64,000 nucleotides of DNA from Kroppenstedtia sanguinis (GTDB lineage: Bacteria > Bacillota > Bacilli > Thermoactinomycetales > DSM-45169): assembly GCF_050433445.1 (NCBI RefSeq), contig NZ_JBNPXF010000005.1, positions 62,001-126,000 of the forward strand. Direction: 5' to 3'. Below, one piece after another: positions 24,913 through 32,010 of the stretch (the stretch's first letter is position 1; every line of letters starts with the position of its first letter). Under the pieces are notes generated by a model. That model had not been told where the DNA came from. It made no database searches and worked only from the letters and a program-made list of their open reading frames with translations. The translations under genes were made by a program, and so were the position numbers.

Positions 24913-25515
24913 ATGGGTTACCGTTGGCGCGACATCCTGATCGGGATCGTGATTCTGGCAGCGATTGCCGGTGCGATCTGGATGGGGCTCGACAAGGATG
25001 ACGGTACGGAAGAGGCGGTTGAGCAAAGGCAAACCGAAGGCACAAAGGAAGAGCCCTCAGGTGAAACCACGAAGGCAGCAGGGGAAGAGCAACCGGAAGA
25101 AGGCTTCCAAGCCCCTGACTTCACACTAAACACCTTAGACGGAGACAAGGTCACCTTGTCCAAAAATGAGGGAAAGCCCTCTCTGATCAATCTGTGGGCC
25201 TCTTGGTGTCCGCCGTGTAAGATGGAGATGCCTTATCTGCAGAAGGCCTATGAAAAGTATGGCGATCAGGTGAATTTTCGTATGGTGAACCTGACTAGCC
25301 TGGACAACAAGGACAAGATGATCGACTATTTAAAGGAAGAGAAGTTCACCTTTCCTGTTTTATTAGACGAGACGGGGAAGGTGGGTCAGAAATATATGGC
25401 CTTTGCCATCCCTCAGACCTACATTGTGGATGAAAAAGGGCAGGTCATTCATAAGATCACGCGAACGATGACCGAAGAACAGCTGGAAGAAATCATGAAG
25501 GAATTGACTTCCTGA
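24913..25515 (+). CDS. membrane-anchored thioredoxin-like protein (TlpA/ResA type)
   Basis: The 200-residue protein has one N-terminal membrane helix (about 8-25), an acidic linker and then an extracytoplasmic thioredoxin fold with active site WCPPC at 98-102 and the cis-proline in AIPQTYIV. Such proteins reduce or isomerise thiols outside the membrane, for example cysteines of apocytochrome c. A GAGGAGGG site precedes ATG 24913. It lies 28 bases ahead of the CcdA gene, which would supply it with electrons. The residue between the cysteines is PP rather than the EP of B. subtilis ResA. Confidence 0.88.
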   Translation: MGYRWRDILIGIVILAAIAGAIWMGLDKDDGTEEAVEQRQTEGTKEEPSGETTKAAGEEQPEEGFQAPDFTLNTLDGDKVTLSKNEGKPSLINLWASWCPPCKMEMPYLQKAYEKYGDQVNFRMVNLTSLDNKDKMIDYLKEEKFTFPVLLDETGKVGQKYMAFAIPQTYIVDEKGQVIHKITRTMTEEQLEEIMKELTS

Positions 25516-25543
25516 GTGTTGGGTTCCGAGAGGGGGGGTCCGA

Positions 25544-26254
25544 ATGGCGGACGTGAGTATCTGGCTGGCTGTAGGGGCAGGATTTCTCTCTTTTATCTCC
25601 CCCTGTTGCCTGCCGCTGTATCCATCTTATATCTCCTATATCACCGGAGTTTCGGTCAGTCGTCTCAGAGATGAGAGTCAATCCAAGGAACTGCGACGGT
25701 TGACCATGCTCCATACCCTTTTCTTTATCTTGGGCTTTTCCATCATCTTTTACGCCCTCGGTTTCACTGCCAGTTGGGTGGGCAGACTCTTCAGCGAATA
25801 CGGGGATCTGGTCCGGATGCTGAGTGGGGTATTGATCGCGGTGATGGGGCTGTTTTTGCTGGGAATTTTCAAACCGGAATTCATGATGAAGGAAAAGCGT
25901 TTTCAGTTCGGAAAAAGATGGGGATATTTGGGGTCCACGCTCATCGGGATCGGATTTGCTGCCGGGTGGACTCCGTGCAATGGTCCCATTTTGGGGGCTA
26001 TTATGCTGATGAGTGCTTCTAACCCTTCAGCGGGATTTGCCTATATCACGGCTTACACCCTCGGCTTTGCCATTCCCTTTTTCATCATGGCCTTCTTTCT
26101 GGGGCGCACGCGTTGGATCCTGAAGTACTCCAACTCCATGATGAAAGTGGGAGGAGGGTTGATGGTTGCTTTCGGAATTCTGTTATACACCGATCAGATG
26201 ACCCTGATCATTGCTTGGTTGACTGATTTGTTCGGAGGTTTTAGCGGATTCTGA
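25544..26254 (+). CDS. ccdA: cytochrome c biogenesis protein CcdA, thiol-electron carrier
   Basis: The 236-residue protein has six membrane helices. One redox cysteine is in ISPCCLPLYPSY (residues 21-22) and the other in GWTPCNGPILGA (145), the conserved pair that carries electrons from cytoplasmic thioredoxin across the membrane. It lies between two exported thioredoxin-like genes and would keep both reduced. ATG 25544 follows a G-rich site. The gene ends at a terminal fragment of the intergenic repeat family. Confidence 0.92.
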   Translation: MADVSIWLAVGAGFLSFISPCCLPLYPSYISYITGVSVSRLRDESQSKELRRLTMLHTLFFILGFSIIFYALGFTASWVGRLFSEYGDLVRMLSGVLIAVMGLFLLGIFKPEFMMKEKRFQFGKRWGYLGSTLIGIGFAAGWTPCNGPILGAIMLMSASNPSAGFAYITAYTLGFAIPFFIMAFFLGRTRWILKYSNSMMKVGGGLMVAFGILLYTDQMTLIIAWLTDLFGGFSGF

Positions 26255-26265
26255 GAATCTCTCTG

Positions 26266-26293
26266 CCTAAAATATGGCTAATCAACAGGCCTG
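26266..26293 (-). repeat. solo terminal sequence of the MITE-like repeat
   Basis: Read on the minus strand this is CAGGCCTGTTGATTAGCCAT then ATTTTAGG, nearly identical to the left ends at 7257 and 31056. No core follows, so it is a leftover end between ccdA and the ResA-like gene. Confidence 0.65.
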
Positions 26294-26330
26294 AGACCAG
26301 GTAACGGACGGACAGAAGGTGATGTGGAAA

Positions 26331-26861
26331 ATGAAGCGGAAAACACGGTATTGGGTCCGTCGGGCCCTGATGTTGATCATGGTGGGAGCGGTGGCCCTTG
26401 CCATTTATAAGACTCTAGATGACGGCGAGCAGCAGACGGTGGACGAGGGGATGGAAGCCCCGGATTTCCAACTGCAAACCTTGGATGGAAAGGAAATGAA
26501 ATTGAGCGAGCTTCAGGGCCAGGCGGTTCTCCTCAACTTCTGGGCCACCTGGTGTGAACCTTGTCGGGACGAGATGCCGGCGATCCAAAAGGTCTATGAA
26601 AAGCATCGGGACAAGGGTCTGGAAGTGGTAGGGGTGAACATCGCCGAATCCCAGTTAACGGTGAAAGGTTTTGTCCGACAGCTGGATCTAACTTTTCCCA
26701 TTGTCTTTGATAAAGAACGGAAAGTGGTAGATCAATACCGGATCGGGCCGATTCCCACCAGTCTGTTCATCGATTCAGATGGAAAAGTGGTGCGCATGGT
26801 GAAGGGCCAGATGGATGAAGCCCAGATTGAGAATTATGTACTGGAAGCCTTGTCCAGGTGA
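26331..26861 (+). CDS. ResA-like membrane-anchored thiol-disulfide oxidoreductase
   Basis: About 176 residues with one N-terminal membrane helix (about 9-27) and a thioredoxin domain with active site WCEPC at about 74-78, the exact ResA motif including the glutamate that lowers redox potential. IGPIPTSLFID contains the cis-proline. In B. subtilis ResA reduces apocytochrome c for heme attachment. ATG 26331 fits the AGAAGG site; ATG 26322 is possible. It sits 76 bases after ccdA, its likely electron donor. Having two such thioredoxins at one ccdA locus suggests different client proteins. Confidence 0.9.
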   Translation: MKRKTRYWVRRALMLIMVGAVALAIYKTLDDGEQQTVDEGMEAPDFQLQTLDGKEMKLSELQGQAVLLNFWATWCEPCRDEMPAIQKVYEKHRDKGLEVVGVNIAESQLTVKGFVRQLDLTFPIVFDKERKVVDQYRIGPIPTSLFIDSDGKVVRMVKGQMDEAQIENYVLEALSR

Positions 26862-26883
26862 AGGACAGGGCTTCCTTAGTTTC
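26843..26883 (+). terminator. terminator overlapping the end of the ResA-like gene
   Basis: GGAAGCCTTGTCC and GGACAGGGCTTCC form a 13-bp stem with one mismatch around a 7-nt loop that contains the stop codon, followed by TTAGTTT. Confidence 0.65.
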
Positions 26884-26942
26884 TGACCAGTCAAAGTCGT
26901 GTTATCATATAGGTTAAGACTGAAAAAATAAGAGGTGAAAGT

Positions 26943-27266
26943 ATGGGAAAGGGATATACTGACGTAGATGCAGAGGAGCTGAGCCGAGCCGGGGAAGCGG
27001 AACGGCTCCAATATATACCGGTGGATGTCCGCACAGAAGAAGAATACCAAGCAGGGCATTTCCCTGGAGCCCGACACATTCCCTATGATGAGATGGAAGA
27101 ACGGGCCGGGGAGTTGGAGGAGTTCAAGGATCAAAAAATTCTCCTCATCTGCCGGAGTGGACGTCGGAGTGTAATCGCCGCCCATGTCCTCTCTGCAAAG
27201 GGATTCCAGCAACTGTTCAACCTGAAGGGAGGCATGCTGGAGTGGACGGGACCGACGGAAAAGTAA
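26943..27266 (+). CDS. single-domain rhodanese-like protein
   Basis: The 107-residue cytoplasmic protein has VDVRTEEEYQAGHFPGARHI (the CH2A region) and the active-site loop CRSGRRS with cysteine 70, followed by GGMLEW near the end. Rhodanese domains carry sulfane sulfur on this cysteine. It overlaps the cysteine synthase gene by 25 bases, so the two are translationally coupled and probably act in sulfur handling. An AGAGGTGAAAGT site precedes ATG 26943. Confidence 0.88.
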   Translation: MGKGYTDVDAEELSRAGEAERLQYIPVDVRTEEEYQAGHFPGARHIPYDEMEERAGELEEFKDQKILLICRSGRRSVIAAHVLSAKGFQQLFNLKGGMLEWTGPTEK

Positions 27267-28204
27267 ACTCCCATGGGGAGACTCTGGGCACTGCGGACCG
27301 GATCACCGATCTGATCGGAGGGACTCCGCTGGTTCGTCTCCGTCGCTTGATCGGTCCGGAAGATGCACAGGTATGGGTGAAGTTGGAATACTTCAATCCC
27401 GGCGGAAGTGTGAAAGATCGGACGGCTCTCCGTATGATTTGCCGGGCGGAGGAAGCCGGCTTCCTGAAGCCGGGAGCGACGATCATTGAGCCGACCAGCG
27501 GCAATACCGGGATCGGATTGGCGTTGGTGGGAGCGGTCAAGGGTTATCGGACGATTCTGGTGATGCCCGATACGATGAGTGGGGAACGGATCCAGATTCT
27601 GAAGGCATACGGAGCAGAAGTGGTGCTCACCCCCGGCGGGGAGCGAATGCCGGGGGCGATCCGCAAGGCAGAGGCTTTGGTGAAGGAGATTCCGAATTCC
27701 TTTATGCCTCTTCAATTTGAAAACAGCGCTAATCCTGAAGTGCACCGGATGACCACAGGGCTGGAAATCATCGAGCAGACGGGGGGACAGCTGGATGCTT
27801 TTGTGGCGACGGCGGGAACCGGTGGAACCATCACTGGAACCGGGGAAGTATTACGCAAGCATGATCCGGGGATCCATATCACGGTTGTTGAACCTGAGGG
27901 CTCACCGGTCTTGGCTGGCGGAGCGCCCGGTCCTCACCAAATCCCTGGTACCAGTCCGGGTTTTATTCCCCCGATCTTAAACCAGGATGTTTACGATGAA
28001 ATCCTGCATGTCTCCGACGAAGATGCGGCGGAAACCACTCGCCGTCTCGCCCGGCTAGAGGGAATCCTAGTGGGCCCTTCCTCTGGTGCCTCGGTCTGGG
28101 CTGCTCTTCAGGTGGCTCGGCGTCTCGGCCAGGGAAAACGAGTGATTTGCATGGCGCCGGATACCGGGGAACGTTATTTGAGCACGGATCTGTTTTCCTC
28201 CTAA
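27242..28204 (+). CDS. cysteine synthase family PLP enzyme
   Basis: The 320-residue fold type II PLP enzyme shows IGGTPLVRL near residue 25, the Schiff-base lysine in GGSVKDR (K58), the substrate loop TSGNTGIG near 85 and the phosphate-binding GTGGTITG near 190. It forms cysteine from O-acetylserine and sulfide, or a related reaction. GTG 27242 lies inside the rhodanese gene with GGGAGG upstream. Cysteine synthase isoforms cannot be told apart by eye, so CysK, CysM and MccA/B-type activity remain open. Confidence 0.88.
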   Translation: MDGTDGKVNSHGETLGTADRITDLIGGTPLVRLRRLIGPEDAQVWVKLEYFNPGGSVKDRTALRMICRAEEAGFLKPGATIIEPTSGNTGIGLALVGAVKGYRTILVMPDTMSGERIQILKAYGAEVVLTPGGERMPGAIRKAEALVKEIPNSFMPLQFENSANPEVHRMTTGLEIIEQTGGQLDAFVATAGTGGTITGTGEVLRKHDPGIHITVVEPEGSPVLAGGAPGPHQIPGTSPGFIPPILNQDVYDEILHVSDEDAAETTRRLARLEGILVGPSSGASVWAALQVARRLGQGKRVICMAPDTGERYLSTDLFSS

Positions 28205-28208
28205 GGGG

Positions 28209-29339
28209 GTGGCGCAGCTGGATGATCCACTGTTGGCGGTGATTGTCGAGGAGATGGAAGACCATCCTGAAAAACGGATTTCTTTTCGTCGGTATATGGA
28301 ACTGGCATTGTACCACCCCCGCTGGGGGTATTACCGCCGAGAGGGTTTGAAGGTCGGAAAGAGGGGCGATTTTTACACCAGTCCCCAGCTGGGAGAGGTG
28401 TTTGGCGAAACACTGGGTCGGGTCATCTCTGGAATGGTGCCTTCTTTTTCTCCCGGTTGCCCTTGGACTTTGGTGGAGGTAGGAGGCGGGGACGGCCGCT
28501 TGGCGGAGAGTATCCTCGCTTCTCTGATGGAAGAGAAAAGGCTGCCACAGAGTCTGTGGCTGGTGGAGACGAGTCCTTTGCACCAGAATCTGCAACGAGA
28601 ACGGCTCCAAAATGCCCCGGTACCTGTCTACTGGGCGGAGGCGATGACGGAGATTCCAGAGGGAGCCCCCTGTATTCTTTATTCCAATGAGTTCCTGGAT
28701 GCCTTGCCTGTGCATCGAGTGACACGAAAGGGAGGAGAGCTTCAGGAGATCTACGTGACCTGGGATGAACACCGTGAGGGATTCATGGAGTGCTCCCTGC
28801 CACTTCGTCATCCGCCTCTGTTAGCCTATTTTCGCAATCTGGATTGGAACCTTTCAGAAGGATGGACGGTGGAAGTACCCTTGGATGCTCTGGATTGGCT
28901 GGAAGCGGTGAGTGATTGGATGAAAACCGGTTATCTGATCACTATCGATTATGGGGGGACGACGGAAGAGTTATCCCAGCCCCAACGAAAAAACGGTACC
29001 CTCCGTTGTTATCGGAACCATCAACTTCATGAGAACTTCTATTTCCAGCCGGGAACCTCCGATATAACCTCCCATGTGAATTTTTCGGTAATGCAGGATT
29101 ACGGGGAGAAATTGGGATTCCGCAAGTGCATGTACACTACTCAACCTCGGTTTTTGCAAGCGGCAGGCATCCTGGAGCGGTGGTTGGAGACCCCCCGGGA
29201 TCCCTTCAGTCCGGAAGCCCGCCACAACCGGGCGATTCGGCAACTGGCTCTCCCCGGTGGAATGGGAGAATCGTTTCGGGTTTTGATCCAATCCAAGGGA
29301 GTGGCGGTTCCTCAAAGGGGTTTGCGGGGGGTCACCTGA
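28209..29339 (+). CDS. MidA/NDUFAF7-family SAM-dependent methyltransferase
   Basis: The 376-residue COG1565 family protein has FRRYMELALYHPRWGYY near the start, GDFYTSPQLGEVFGE, the SAM-binding VEVGGGDGRLAESIL near residue 90, and SNEFLDALPVHR near 158 as in the DUF185 signature. In mitochondria the homologue dimethylates an arginine of complex I; the bacterial substrate is unknown. GTG 28209 begins four bases after the cysteine synthase stop, but the AAGGGGG site overlaps it, so the true start may be a few codons further in. Last gene of the sulfur operon. Confidence 0.82.
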   Translation: MAQLDDPLLAVIVEEMEDHPEKRISFRRYMELALYHPRWGYYRREGLKVGKRGDFYTSPQLGEVFGETLGRVISGMVPSFSPGCPWTLVEVGGGDGRLAESILASLMEEKRLPQSLWLVETSPLHQNLQRERLQNAPVPVYWAEAMTEIPEGAPCILYSNEFLDALPVHRVTRKGGELQEIYVTWDEHREGFMECSLPLRHPPLLAYFRNLDWNLSEGWTVEVPLDALDWLEAVSDWMKTGYLITIDYGGTTEELSQPQRKNGTLRCYRNHQLHENFYFQPGTSDITSHVNFSVMQDYGEKLGFRKCMYTTQPRFLQAAGILERWLETPRDPFSPEARHNRAIRQLALPGGMGESFRVLIQSKGVAVPQRGLRGVT

Positions 29340-29348
29340 AATAAAAAA

Positions 29349-29389
29349 AACGACTGCCTCTGCAAAATGCAGTCAGGCAGTCGTTTTTG
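29349..29389. terminator. bidirectional terminator between MidA and DUF2626 genes
   Basis: AACGACTGCC and GGCAGTCGTT form a perfect 10-bp stem with an inner TGCA-type hairpin, with an A-run before and T-run after. It serves both convergent genes. Confidence 0.85.
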
Positions 29390-29401
29390 TGAGTTGTGGG
29401 T

Positions 29402-29629
29402 TCAGCCGACCTGGAAGAAGGACCAATAGACGATCCCGGAGAAGGCGAGGATCATATAGCCTCCGAAAAGCAACATATAAGTACGTTCAGTGTACTTCAT
29501 GTAGCCGAGAACGAAAAAGAGGATCGCCTGCAGGCCGAACAAAATTGCTAGACTAGTCATCTCTCCGGCCATGAACATCAATCCGATCAGCAGCAACCAA
29601 AATCCCAAAACACGAAACATGCGGTCCAT
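29402..29629 (-). CDS. DUF2626 small membrane protein (YqgY-like)
   Basis: The 75-residue protein has three predicted membrane helices (about 7-25, 27-43 and 51-70) with MKYTERTYMLLFGGYMILAF in the third. This resembles the DUF2626 family of bacilli, represented by YqgY. Function is unknown. It has a strong promoter about 95 bases upstream and shares a terminator with the methyltransferase gene. Confidence 0.7.
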   Translation of the reverse strand: MDRMFRVLGFWLLLIGLMFMAGEMTSLAILFGLQAILFFVLGYMKYTERTYMLLFGGYMILAFSGIVYWSFFQVG

Positions 29630-29722
29630 TGCAGTCCACTCCTTGCCTGCCTTCTGTTTTCTCCCGATGGGTGACTCACGCCATCAGGCGGATCCCGACT
29701 CCTGTTGTTCGTATCATCACTT

Positions 29723-29751
29723 ATTATAACCCTGTGCAAAATAGGGATCAA
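29723..29751 (-). promoter_or_regulatory. sigma-A promoter of the DUF2626 gene
   Basis: On the minus strand TTGATC, a 17-base spacer and TATAAT give a good vegetative promoter, with transcription starting near 29716 and a 5' leader of about 85 bases. Confidence 0.75.
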
Positions 29752-29856
29752 GTCATGGGTAGTTTGTGTCATGAAACCGTCAGGAATACATATCCGATCC
29801 GATGCGGGTAAAAATGGAAGCACATCGGCTTACTCAGCTAAGGAAGGATCAGACAT

Positions 29857-30141
29857 GCCCCTTAGGGACAACATTCATTCTTGTGTTTCTTCCGTATTTT
29901 GGGTAGAAAACAAGGTCGGGATGGTGGGAGGGTGAAGAGCCTTTACACTCTTTGCAAGAGTCGTAGCCGGCCACCCTCCCCGCCCCCTCAAGCGGTATTT
30001 TACGATGGGGGGCAGTGGGAAGAGCGAAAGGGTCGTTTCGTTCTTATTATGTCGGTATTGACCATCTCCACTTCCTTGTGGGATGGCCGCGTGGGTGAAC
30101 AAGATCTTCCCGCTCACAACCTGGCTAATTAACACGCTTGG
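29857..30141. repeat. MITE-like repeat, copy B (composite, about 285 bp)
   Basis: The outer parts match the module at 7512-7675 (GGGACAACATTCATTCTTGTG at the left; TTGTGGGATGG and a minus-strand GCGTGTTAATTAGCC end at the right). The centre (about 29896-30040) is the shared core. Hairpin arms GAGGGTG (29928-29934) and CACCCTC (29972-29978) are complementary. No reading frame is conserved. The 700-base gap between 29630 and 30342 otherwise holds a promoter for the leftward gene and an orphan terminator. Confidence 0.65.
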
Positions 30142-30170
30142 TTTTGACTGATGAGACCCTCTGAGATGAA

Positions 30171-30193
30171 AGCCCGCAAGGGCTCTTTTTTTT
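30171..30193 (+). terminator. intrinsic terminator with no upstream gene on its strand
   Basis: AGCCC-GCAA-GGGCT with a GNRA-type tetraloop is followed by C and eight T residues. The nearest plus-strand gene upstream already has its own terminator near 29389, so this one would end a transcript coming from the repeat region. Confidence 0.75.
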
Positions 30194-30341
30194 GGAAGTG
30201 TTCAGCAGGTATAGGGAGAAGGGGTTTGGGTAATAAAAATTAGTAGTTACATATACTACGATTTATACCAAACGCATACAGATAGAACGACATCCCAGTA
30301 TGCCGTTATCAGTGGATCAAGGATTGGAGGGTATTGGTCTG

Positions 30342-30959
30342 ATGGCAGTCAAAAGGCAAGATGCATGGACACCAGACGACGACCTGATTTTGGCGGAGGT
30401 GACCTTGCGCCATATTCGGGAAGGTGGCACCCAACTGAACGCTTTTGAAGAAGTGGCGGAAAAGCTAGGACGCACTCCCGCCGCCTGTGGTTTCCGATGG
30501 AACAGCTTGGTGCGAAAAAAATATGAAGCGGCGATTCAAATCGCAAAATCCCAACGGCAGAAGAAGAAACAGGGGAATCCGGCCCGCAGTCGGAATCGGG
30601 TGAAGACGGAGGAACTGAACCTGGACCAGGATCAAACGGCTTCCTTGGACGCGATTATCCGTTTTTTACGCCAACATAAGGCGGAGGTTCTGGAAATGCG
30701 CAAGCGGCAGGGGGACCTGGAAAAGGAGATTGAGGAGCAAGATGACCGAATTCGCCGGCTGTCCGAGGAAAATGAAAGTATGAAAGGCCGACTCAATCAT
30801 GTGCAGACGGACTACCGGGTGGTCAATGACGATTATAAAGCATTGATCCAGATCATGGACCGAGCACGGAAACTGGCTATCTTGGAAGAGGATGAAGAAG
30901 GAGGGCAAGCCCGGTTTCGCATGGAAGCTAATGGCAACCTAGAAAGAATGGACAAATAA
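30342..30959 (+). CDS. RsfA-family prespore regulator (YlbO-like)
   Basis: The 205-residue protein starts MAVKRQDAWTPDDDLILAEV, a Myb/SANT-like DNA-binding domain (about residues 5-55) with GRTPAACGFRWNSLVRK, then a basic linker and a long coiled coil (about 95-180). This is the architecture of RsfA/YlbO, a regulator made in the forespore that tunes sigma-F-dependent genes. GGAGGG lies 10 bases before ATG 30342. In B. subtilis ylbO is directly followed by ylbP, and the same order holds here on opposite strands. Confidence 0.85.
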   Translation: MAVKRQDAWTPDDDLILAEVTLRHIREGGTQLNAFEEVAEKLGRTPAACGFRWNSLVRKKYEAAIQIAKSQRQKKKQGNPARSRNRVKTEELNLDQDQTASLDAIIRFLRQHKAEVLEMRKRQGDLEKEIEEQDDRIRRLSEENESMKGRLNHVQTDYRVVNDDYKALIQIMDRARKLAILEEDEEGGQARFRMEANGNLERMDK

Positions 30960-30960
30960 A

Positions 30961-31012
30961 AAAAGAGAAACCCGTTCATGTTCTTCTTTGAAAACGGGTT
31001 TCTCTTTTTATT
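30961..31012. terminator. bidirectional terminator after the RsfA-like gene
   Basis: AAAAGAGAAACCCGTT and AACGGGTTTCTCTTTT are perfect 16-bp arms around a 16-nt loop, with a T-run after. Confidence 0.9.
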
Positions 31013-31055
31013 CCAGATCGGTTGTTCTAAAAGCATTGTGTCATACTTCGAGAGT

Positions 31056-31259
31056 CAGGCGTGTTGATTAGCCTTATTTTAGGTAGGAAATCAGGTCGGG
31101 ATGGTGGGAGGGTGAAGAGCCTTTGCGTTTTTTGCAAGAGATCGTAGCCCTCACACCCTCCCCGTCCCCTCAAGCGATATTTTGTGATGGGGGGCAATGG
31201 GAAGAGGGAAAGGATCGTTGCGTTCCCATCATCCTCTTTATGGTTGATCAACAGCCCTG
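31056..31259 (+). repeat. MITE-like repeat, copy C (204 bp)
   Basis: The left end is CAGGCGTGTTGATTAGCCTT and the right end, read as its complement, is CAGGGCTGTTGATCAACCAT. The core aligns with copies A and B. Hairpin arms are GAGGGTG (31108-31114) and CACCCTC (31154-31160). No transposase is encoded; the element lies between a terminator and the ylbP end. Confidence 0.75.
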
Positions 31260-31294
31260 TTCTAGAGTGTGTCTGATCATGGTATGGAGAGATG

Positions 31295-31768
31295 CTAGTC
31301 TTGCAAGTCGACTCCCGCCGGCAACCAGACGAAAGGATTTTCTCCGCGATCACGCACCGGATTGTAGGTGACCGGCTGAAATCCCATCTTTCTCCAAAAT
31401 TCATCTGACCGGCAACGGGCGTTCGTCTTGACTGGCAAGCCGAAACTCTTGGAGTGATTGACCAAAGCGGTTCCGTAATTTTGCTCTCGATATTGAGGTA
31501 GCACTTCCAACTTCCAGAGTTCGTAGTAATCTTGGGCCGGTTTGAAATACCGGTCATACTTGGCATCGATCCGGTAAAGGCTGATCCGGGCAACTAATTG
31601 ATTTTCCTCATAAATACCGTAAAAAGGGGAGTTACTATCATTTTCGATGATGTTCGCCTGGAGGTCCTCCAGCATGGAGAGTTCCTGTACTCCGTATTCC
31701 CGGAACTTTTGGAACTCTTCTAGGGTTTTATAATTGATCTTCAGCCGTTCCACTCGATGTGTATTCAT
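31295..31768 (-). CDS. ylbP: GNAT-family N-acetyltransferase, YlbP
   Basis: About 157 residues with the GNAT fold; the acetyl-CoA-binding region is LWKLEVLPQYREQNYGTALV near residue 85, and the C-terminal FWRKMGFQPVTYN strand-turn is typical. The N-terminal EFQKFREYGVQELSMLEDL segment matches B. subtilis YlbP. Substrate unknown. ATG 31768 follows AAGGAGAG. Synteny with ylbO and ylbQ supports the name, although the catabolic operon now separates it from ylbQ. Confidence 0.83.
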   Translation of the reverse strand: MNTHRVERLKINYKTLEEFQKFREYGVQELSMLEDLQANIIENDSNSPFYGIYEENQLVARISLYRIDAKYDRYFKPAQDYYELWKLEVLPQYREQNYGTALVNHSKSFGLPVKTNARCRSDEFWRKMGFQPVTYNPVRDRGENPFVWLPAGVDLQD

Positions 31769-32010
31769 CGAACAGACTCTCCTTTCCATCTCTCCTTTAT
31801 TTATTATACATGAGCCTGAAGAGTTTGCCCAATCGTTCCAAGAGGTGAAATTCAGACTTCTTCAGGCAGGATCGGGAGGTGTTTTTGCCGAATATCTTAT
31901 ACATGGATCTCATTCTGTTTAATAAGAGTGGAGAGATCCGTATTTGTGTGCAGACGTTGAAGAGAAACGCAAAGAATCAGGATCATCGAAGATCTTCAGT
32001 GAGGTGAAAG

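Noticed and set aside
29705..29935. 76-codon plus-strand frame upstream of repeat copy B
   Set aside because: It runs through the promoter of the divergent gene and into the repeat; the frame is not kept in the other copies.
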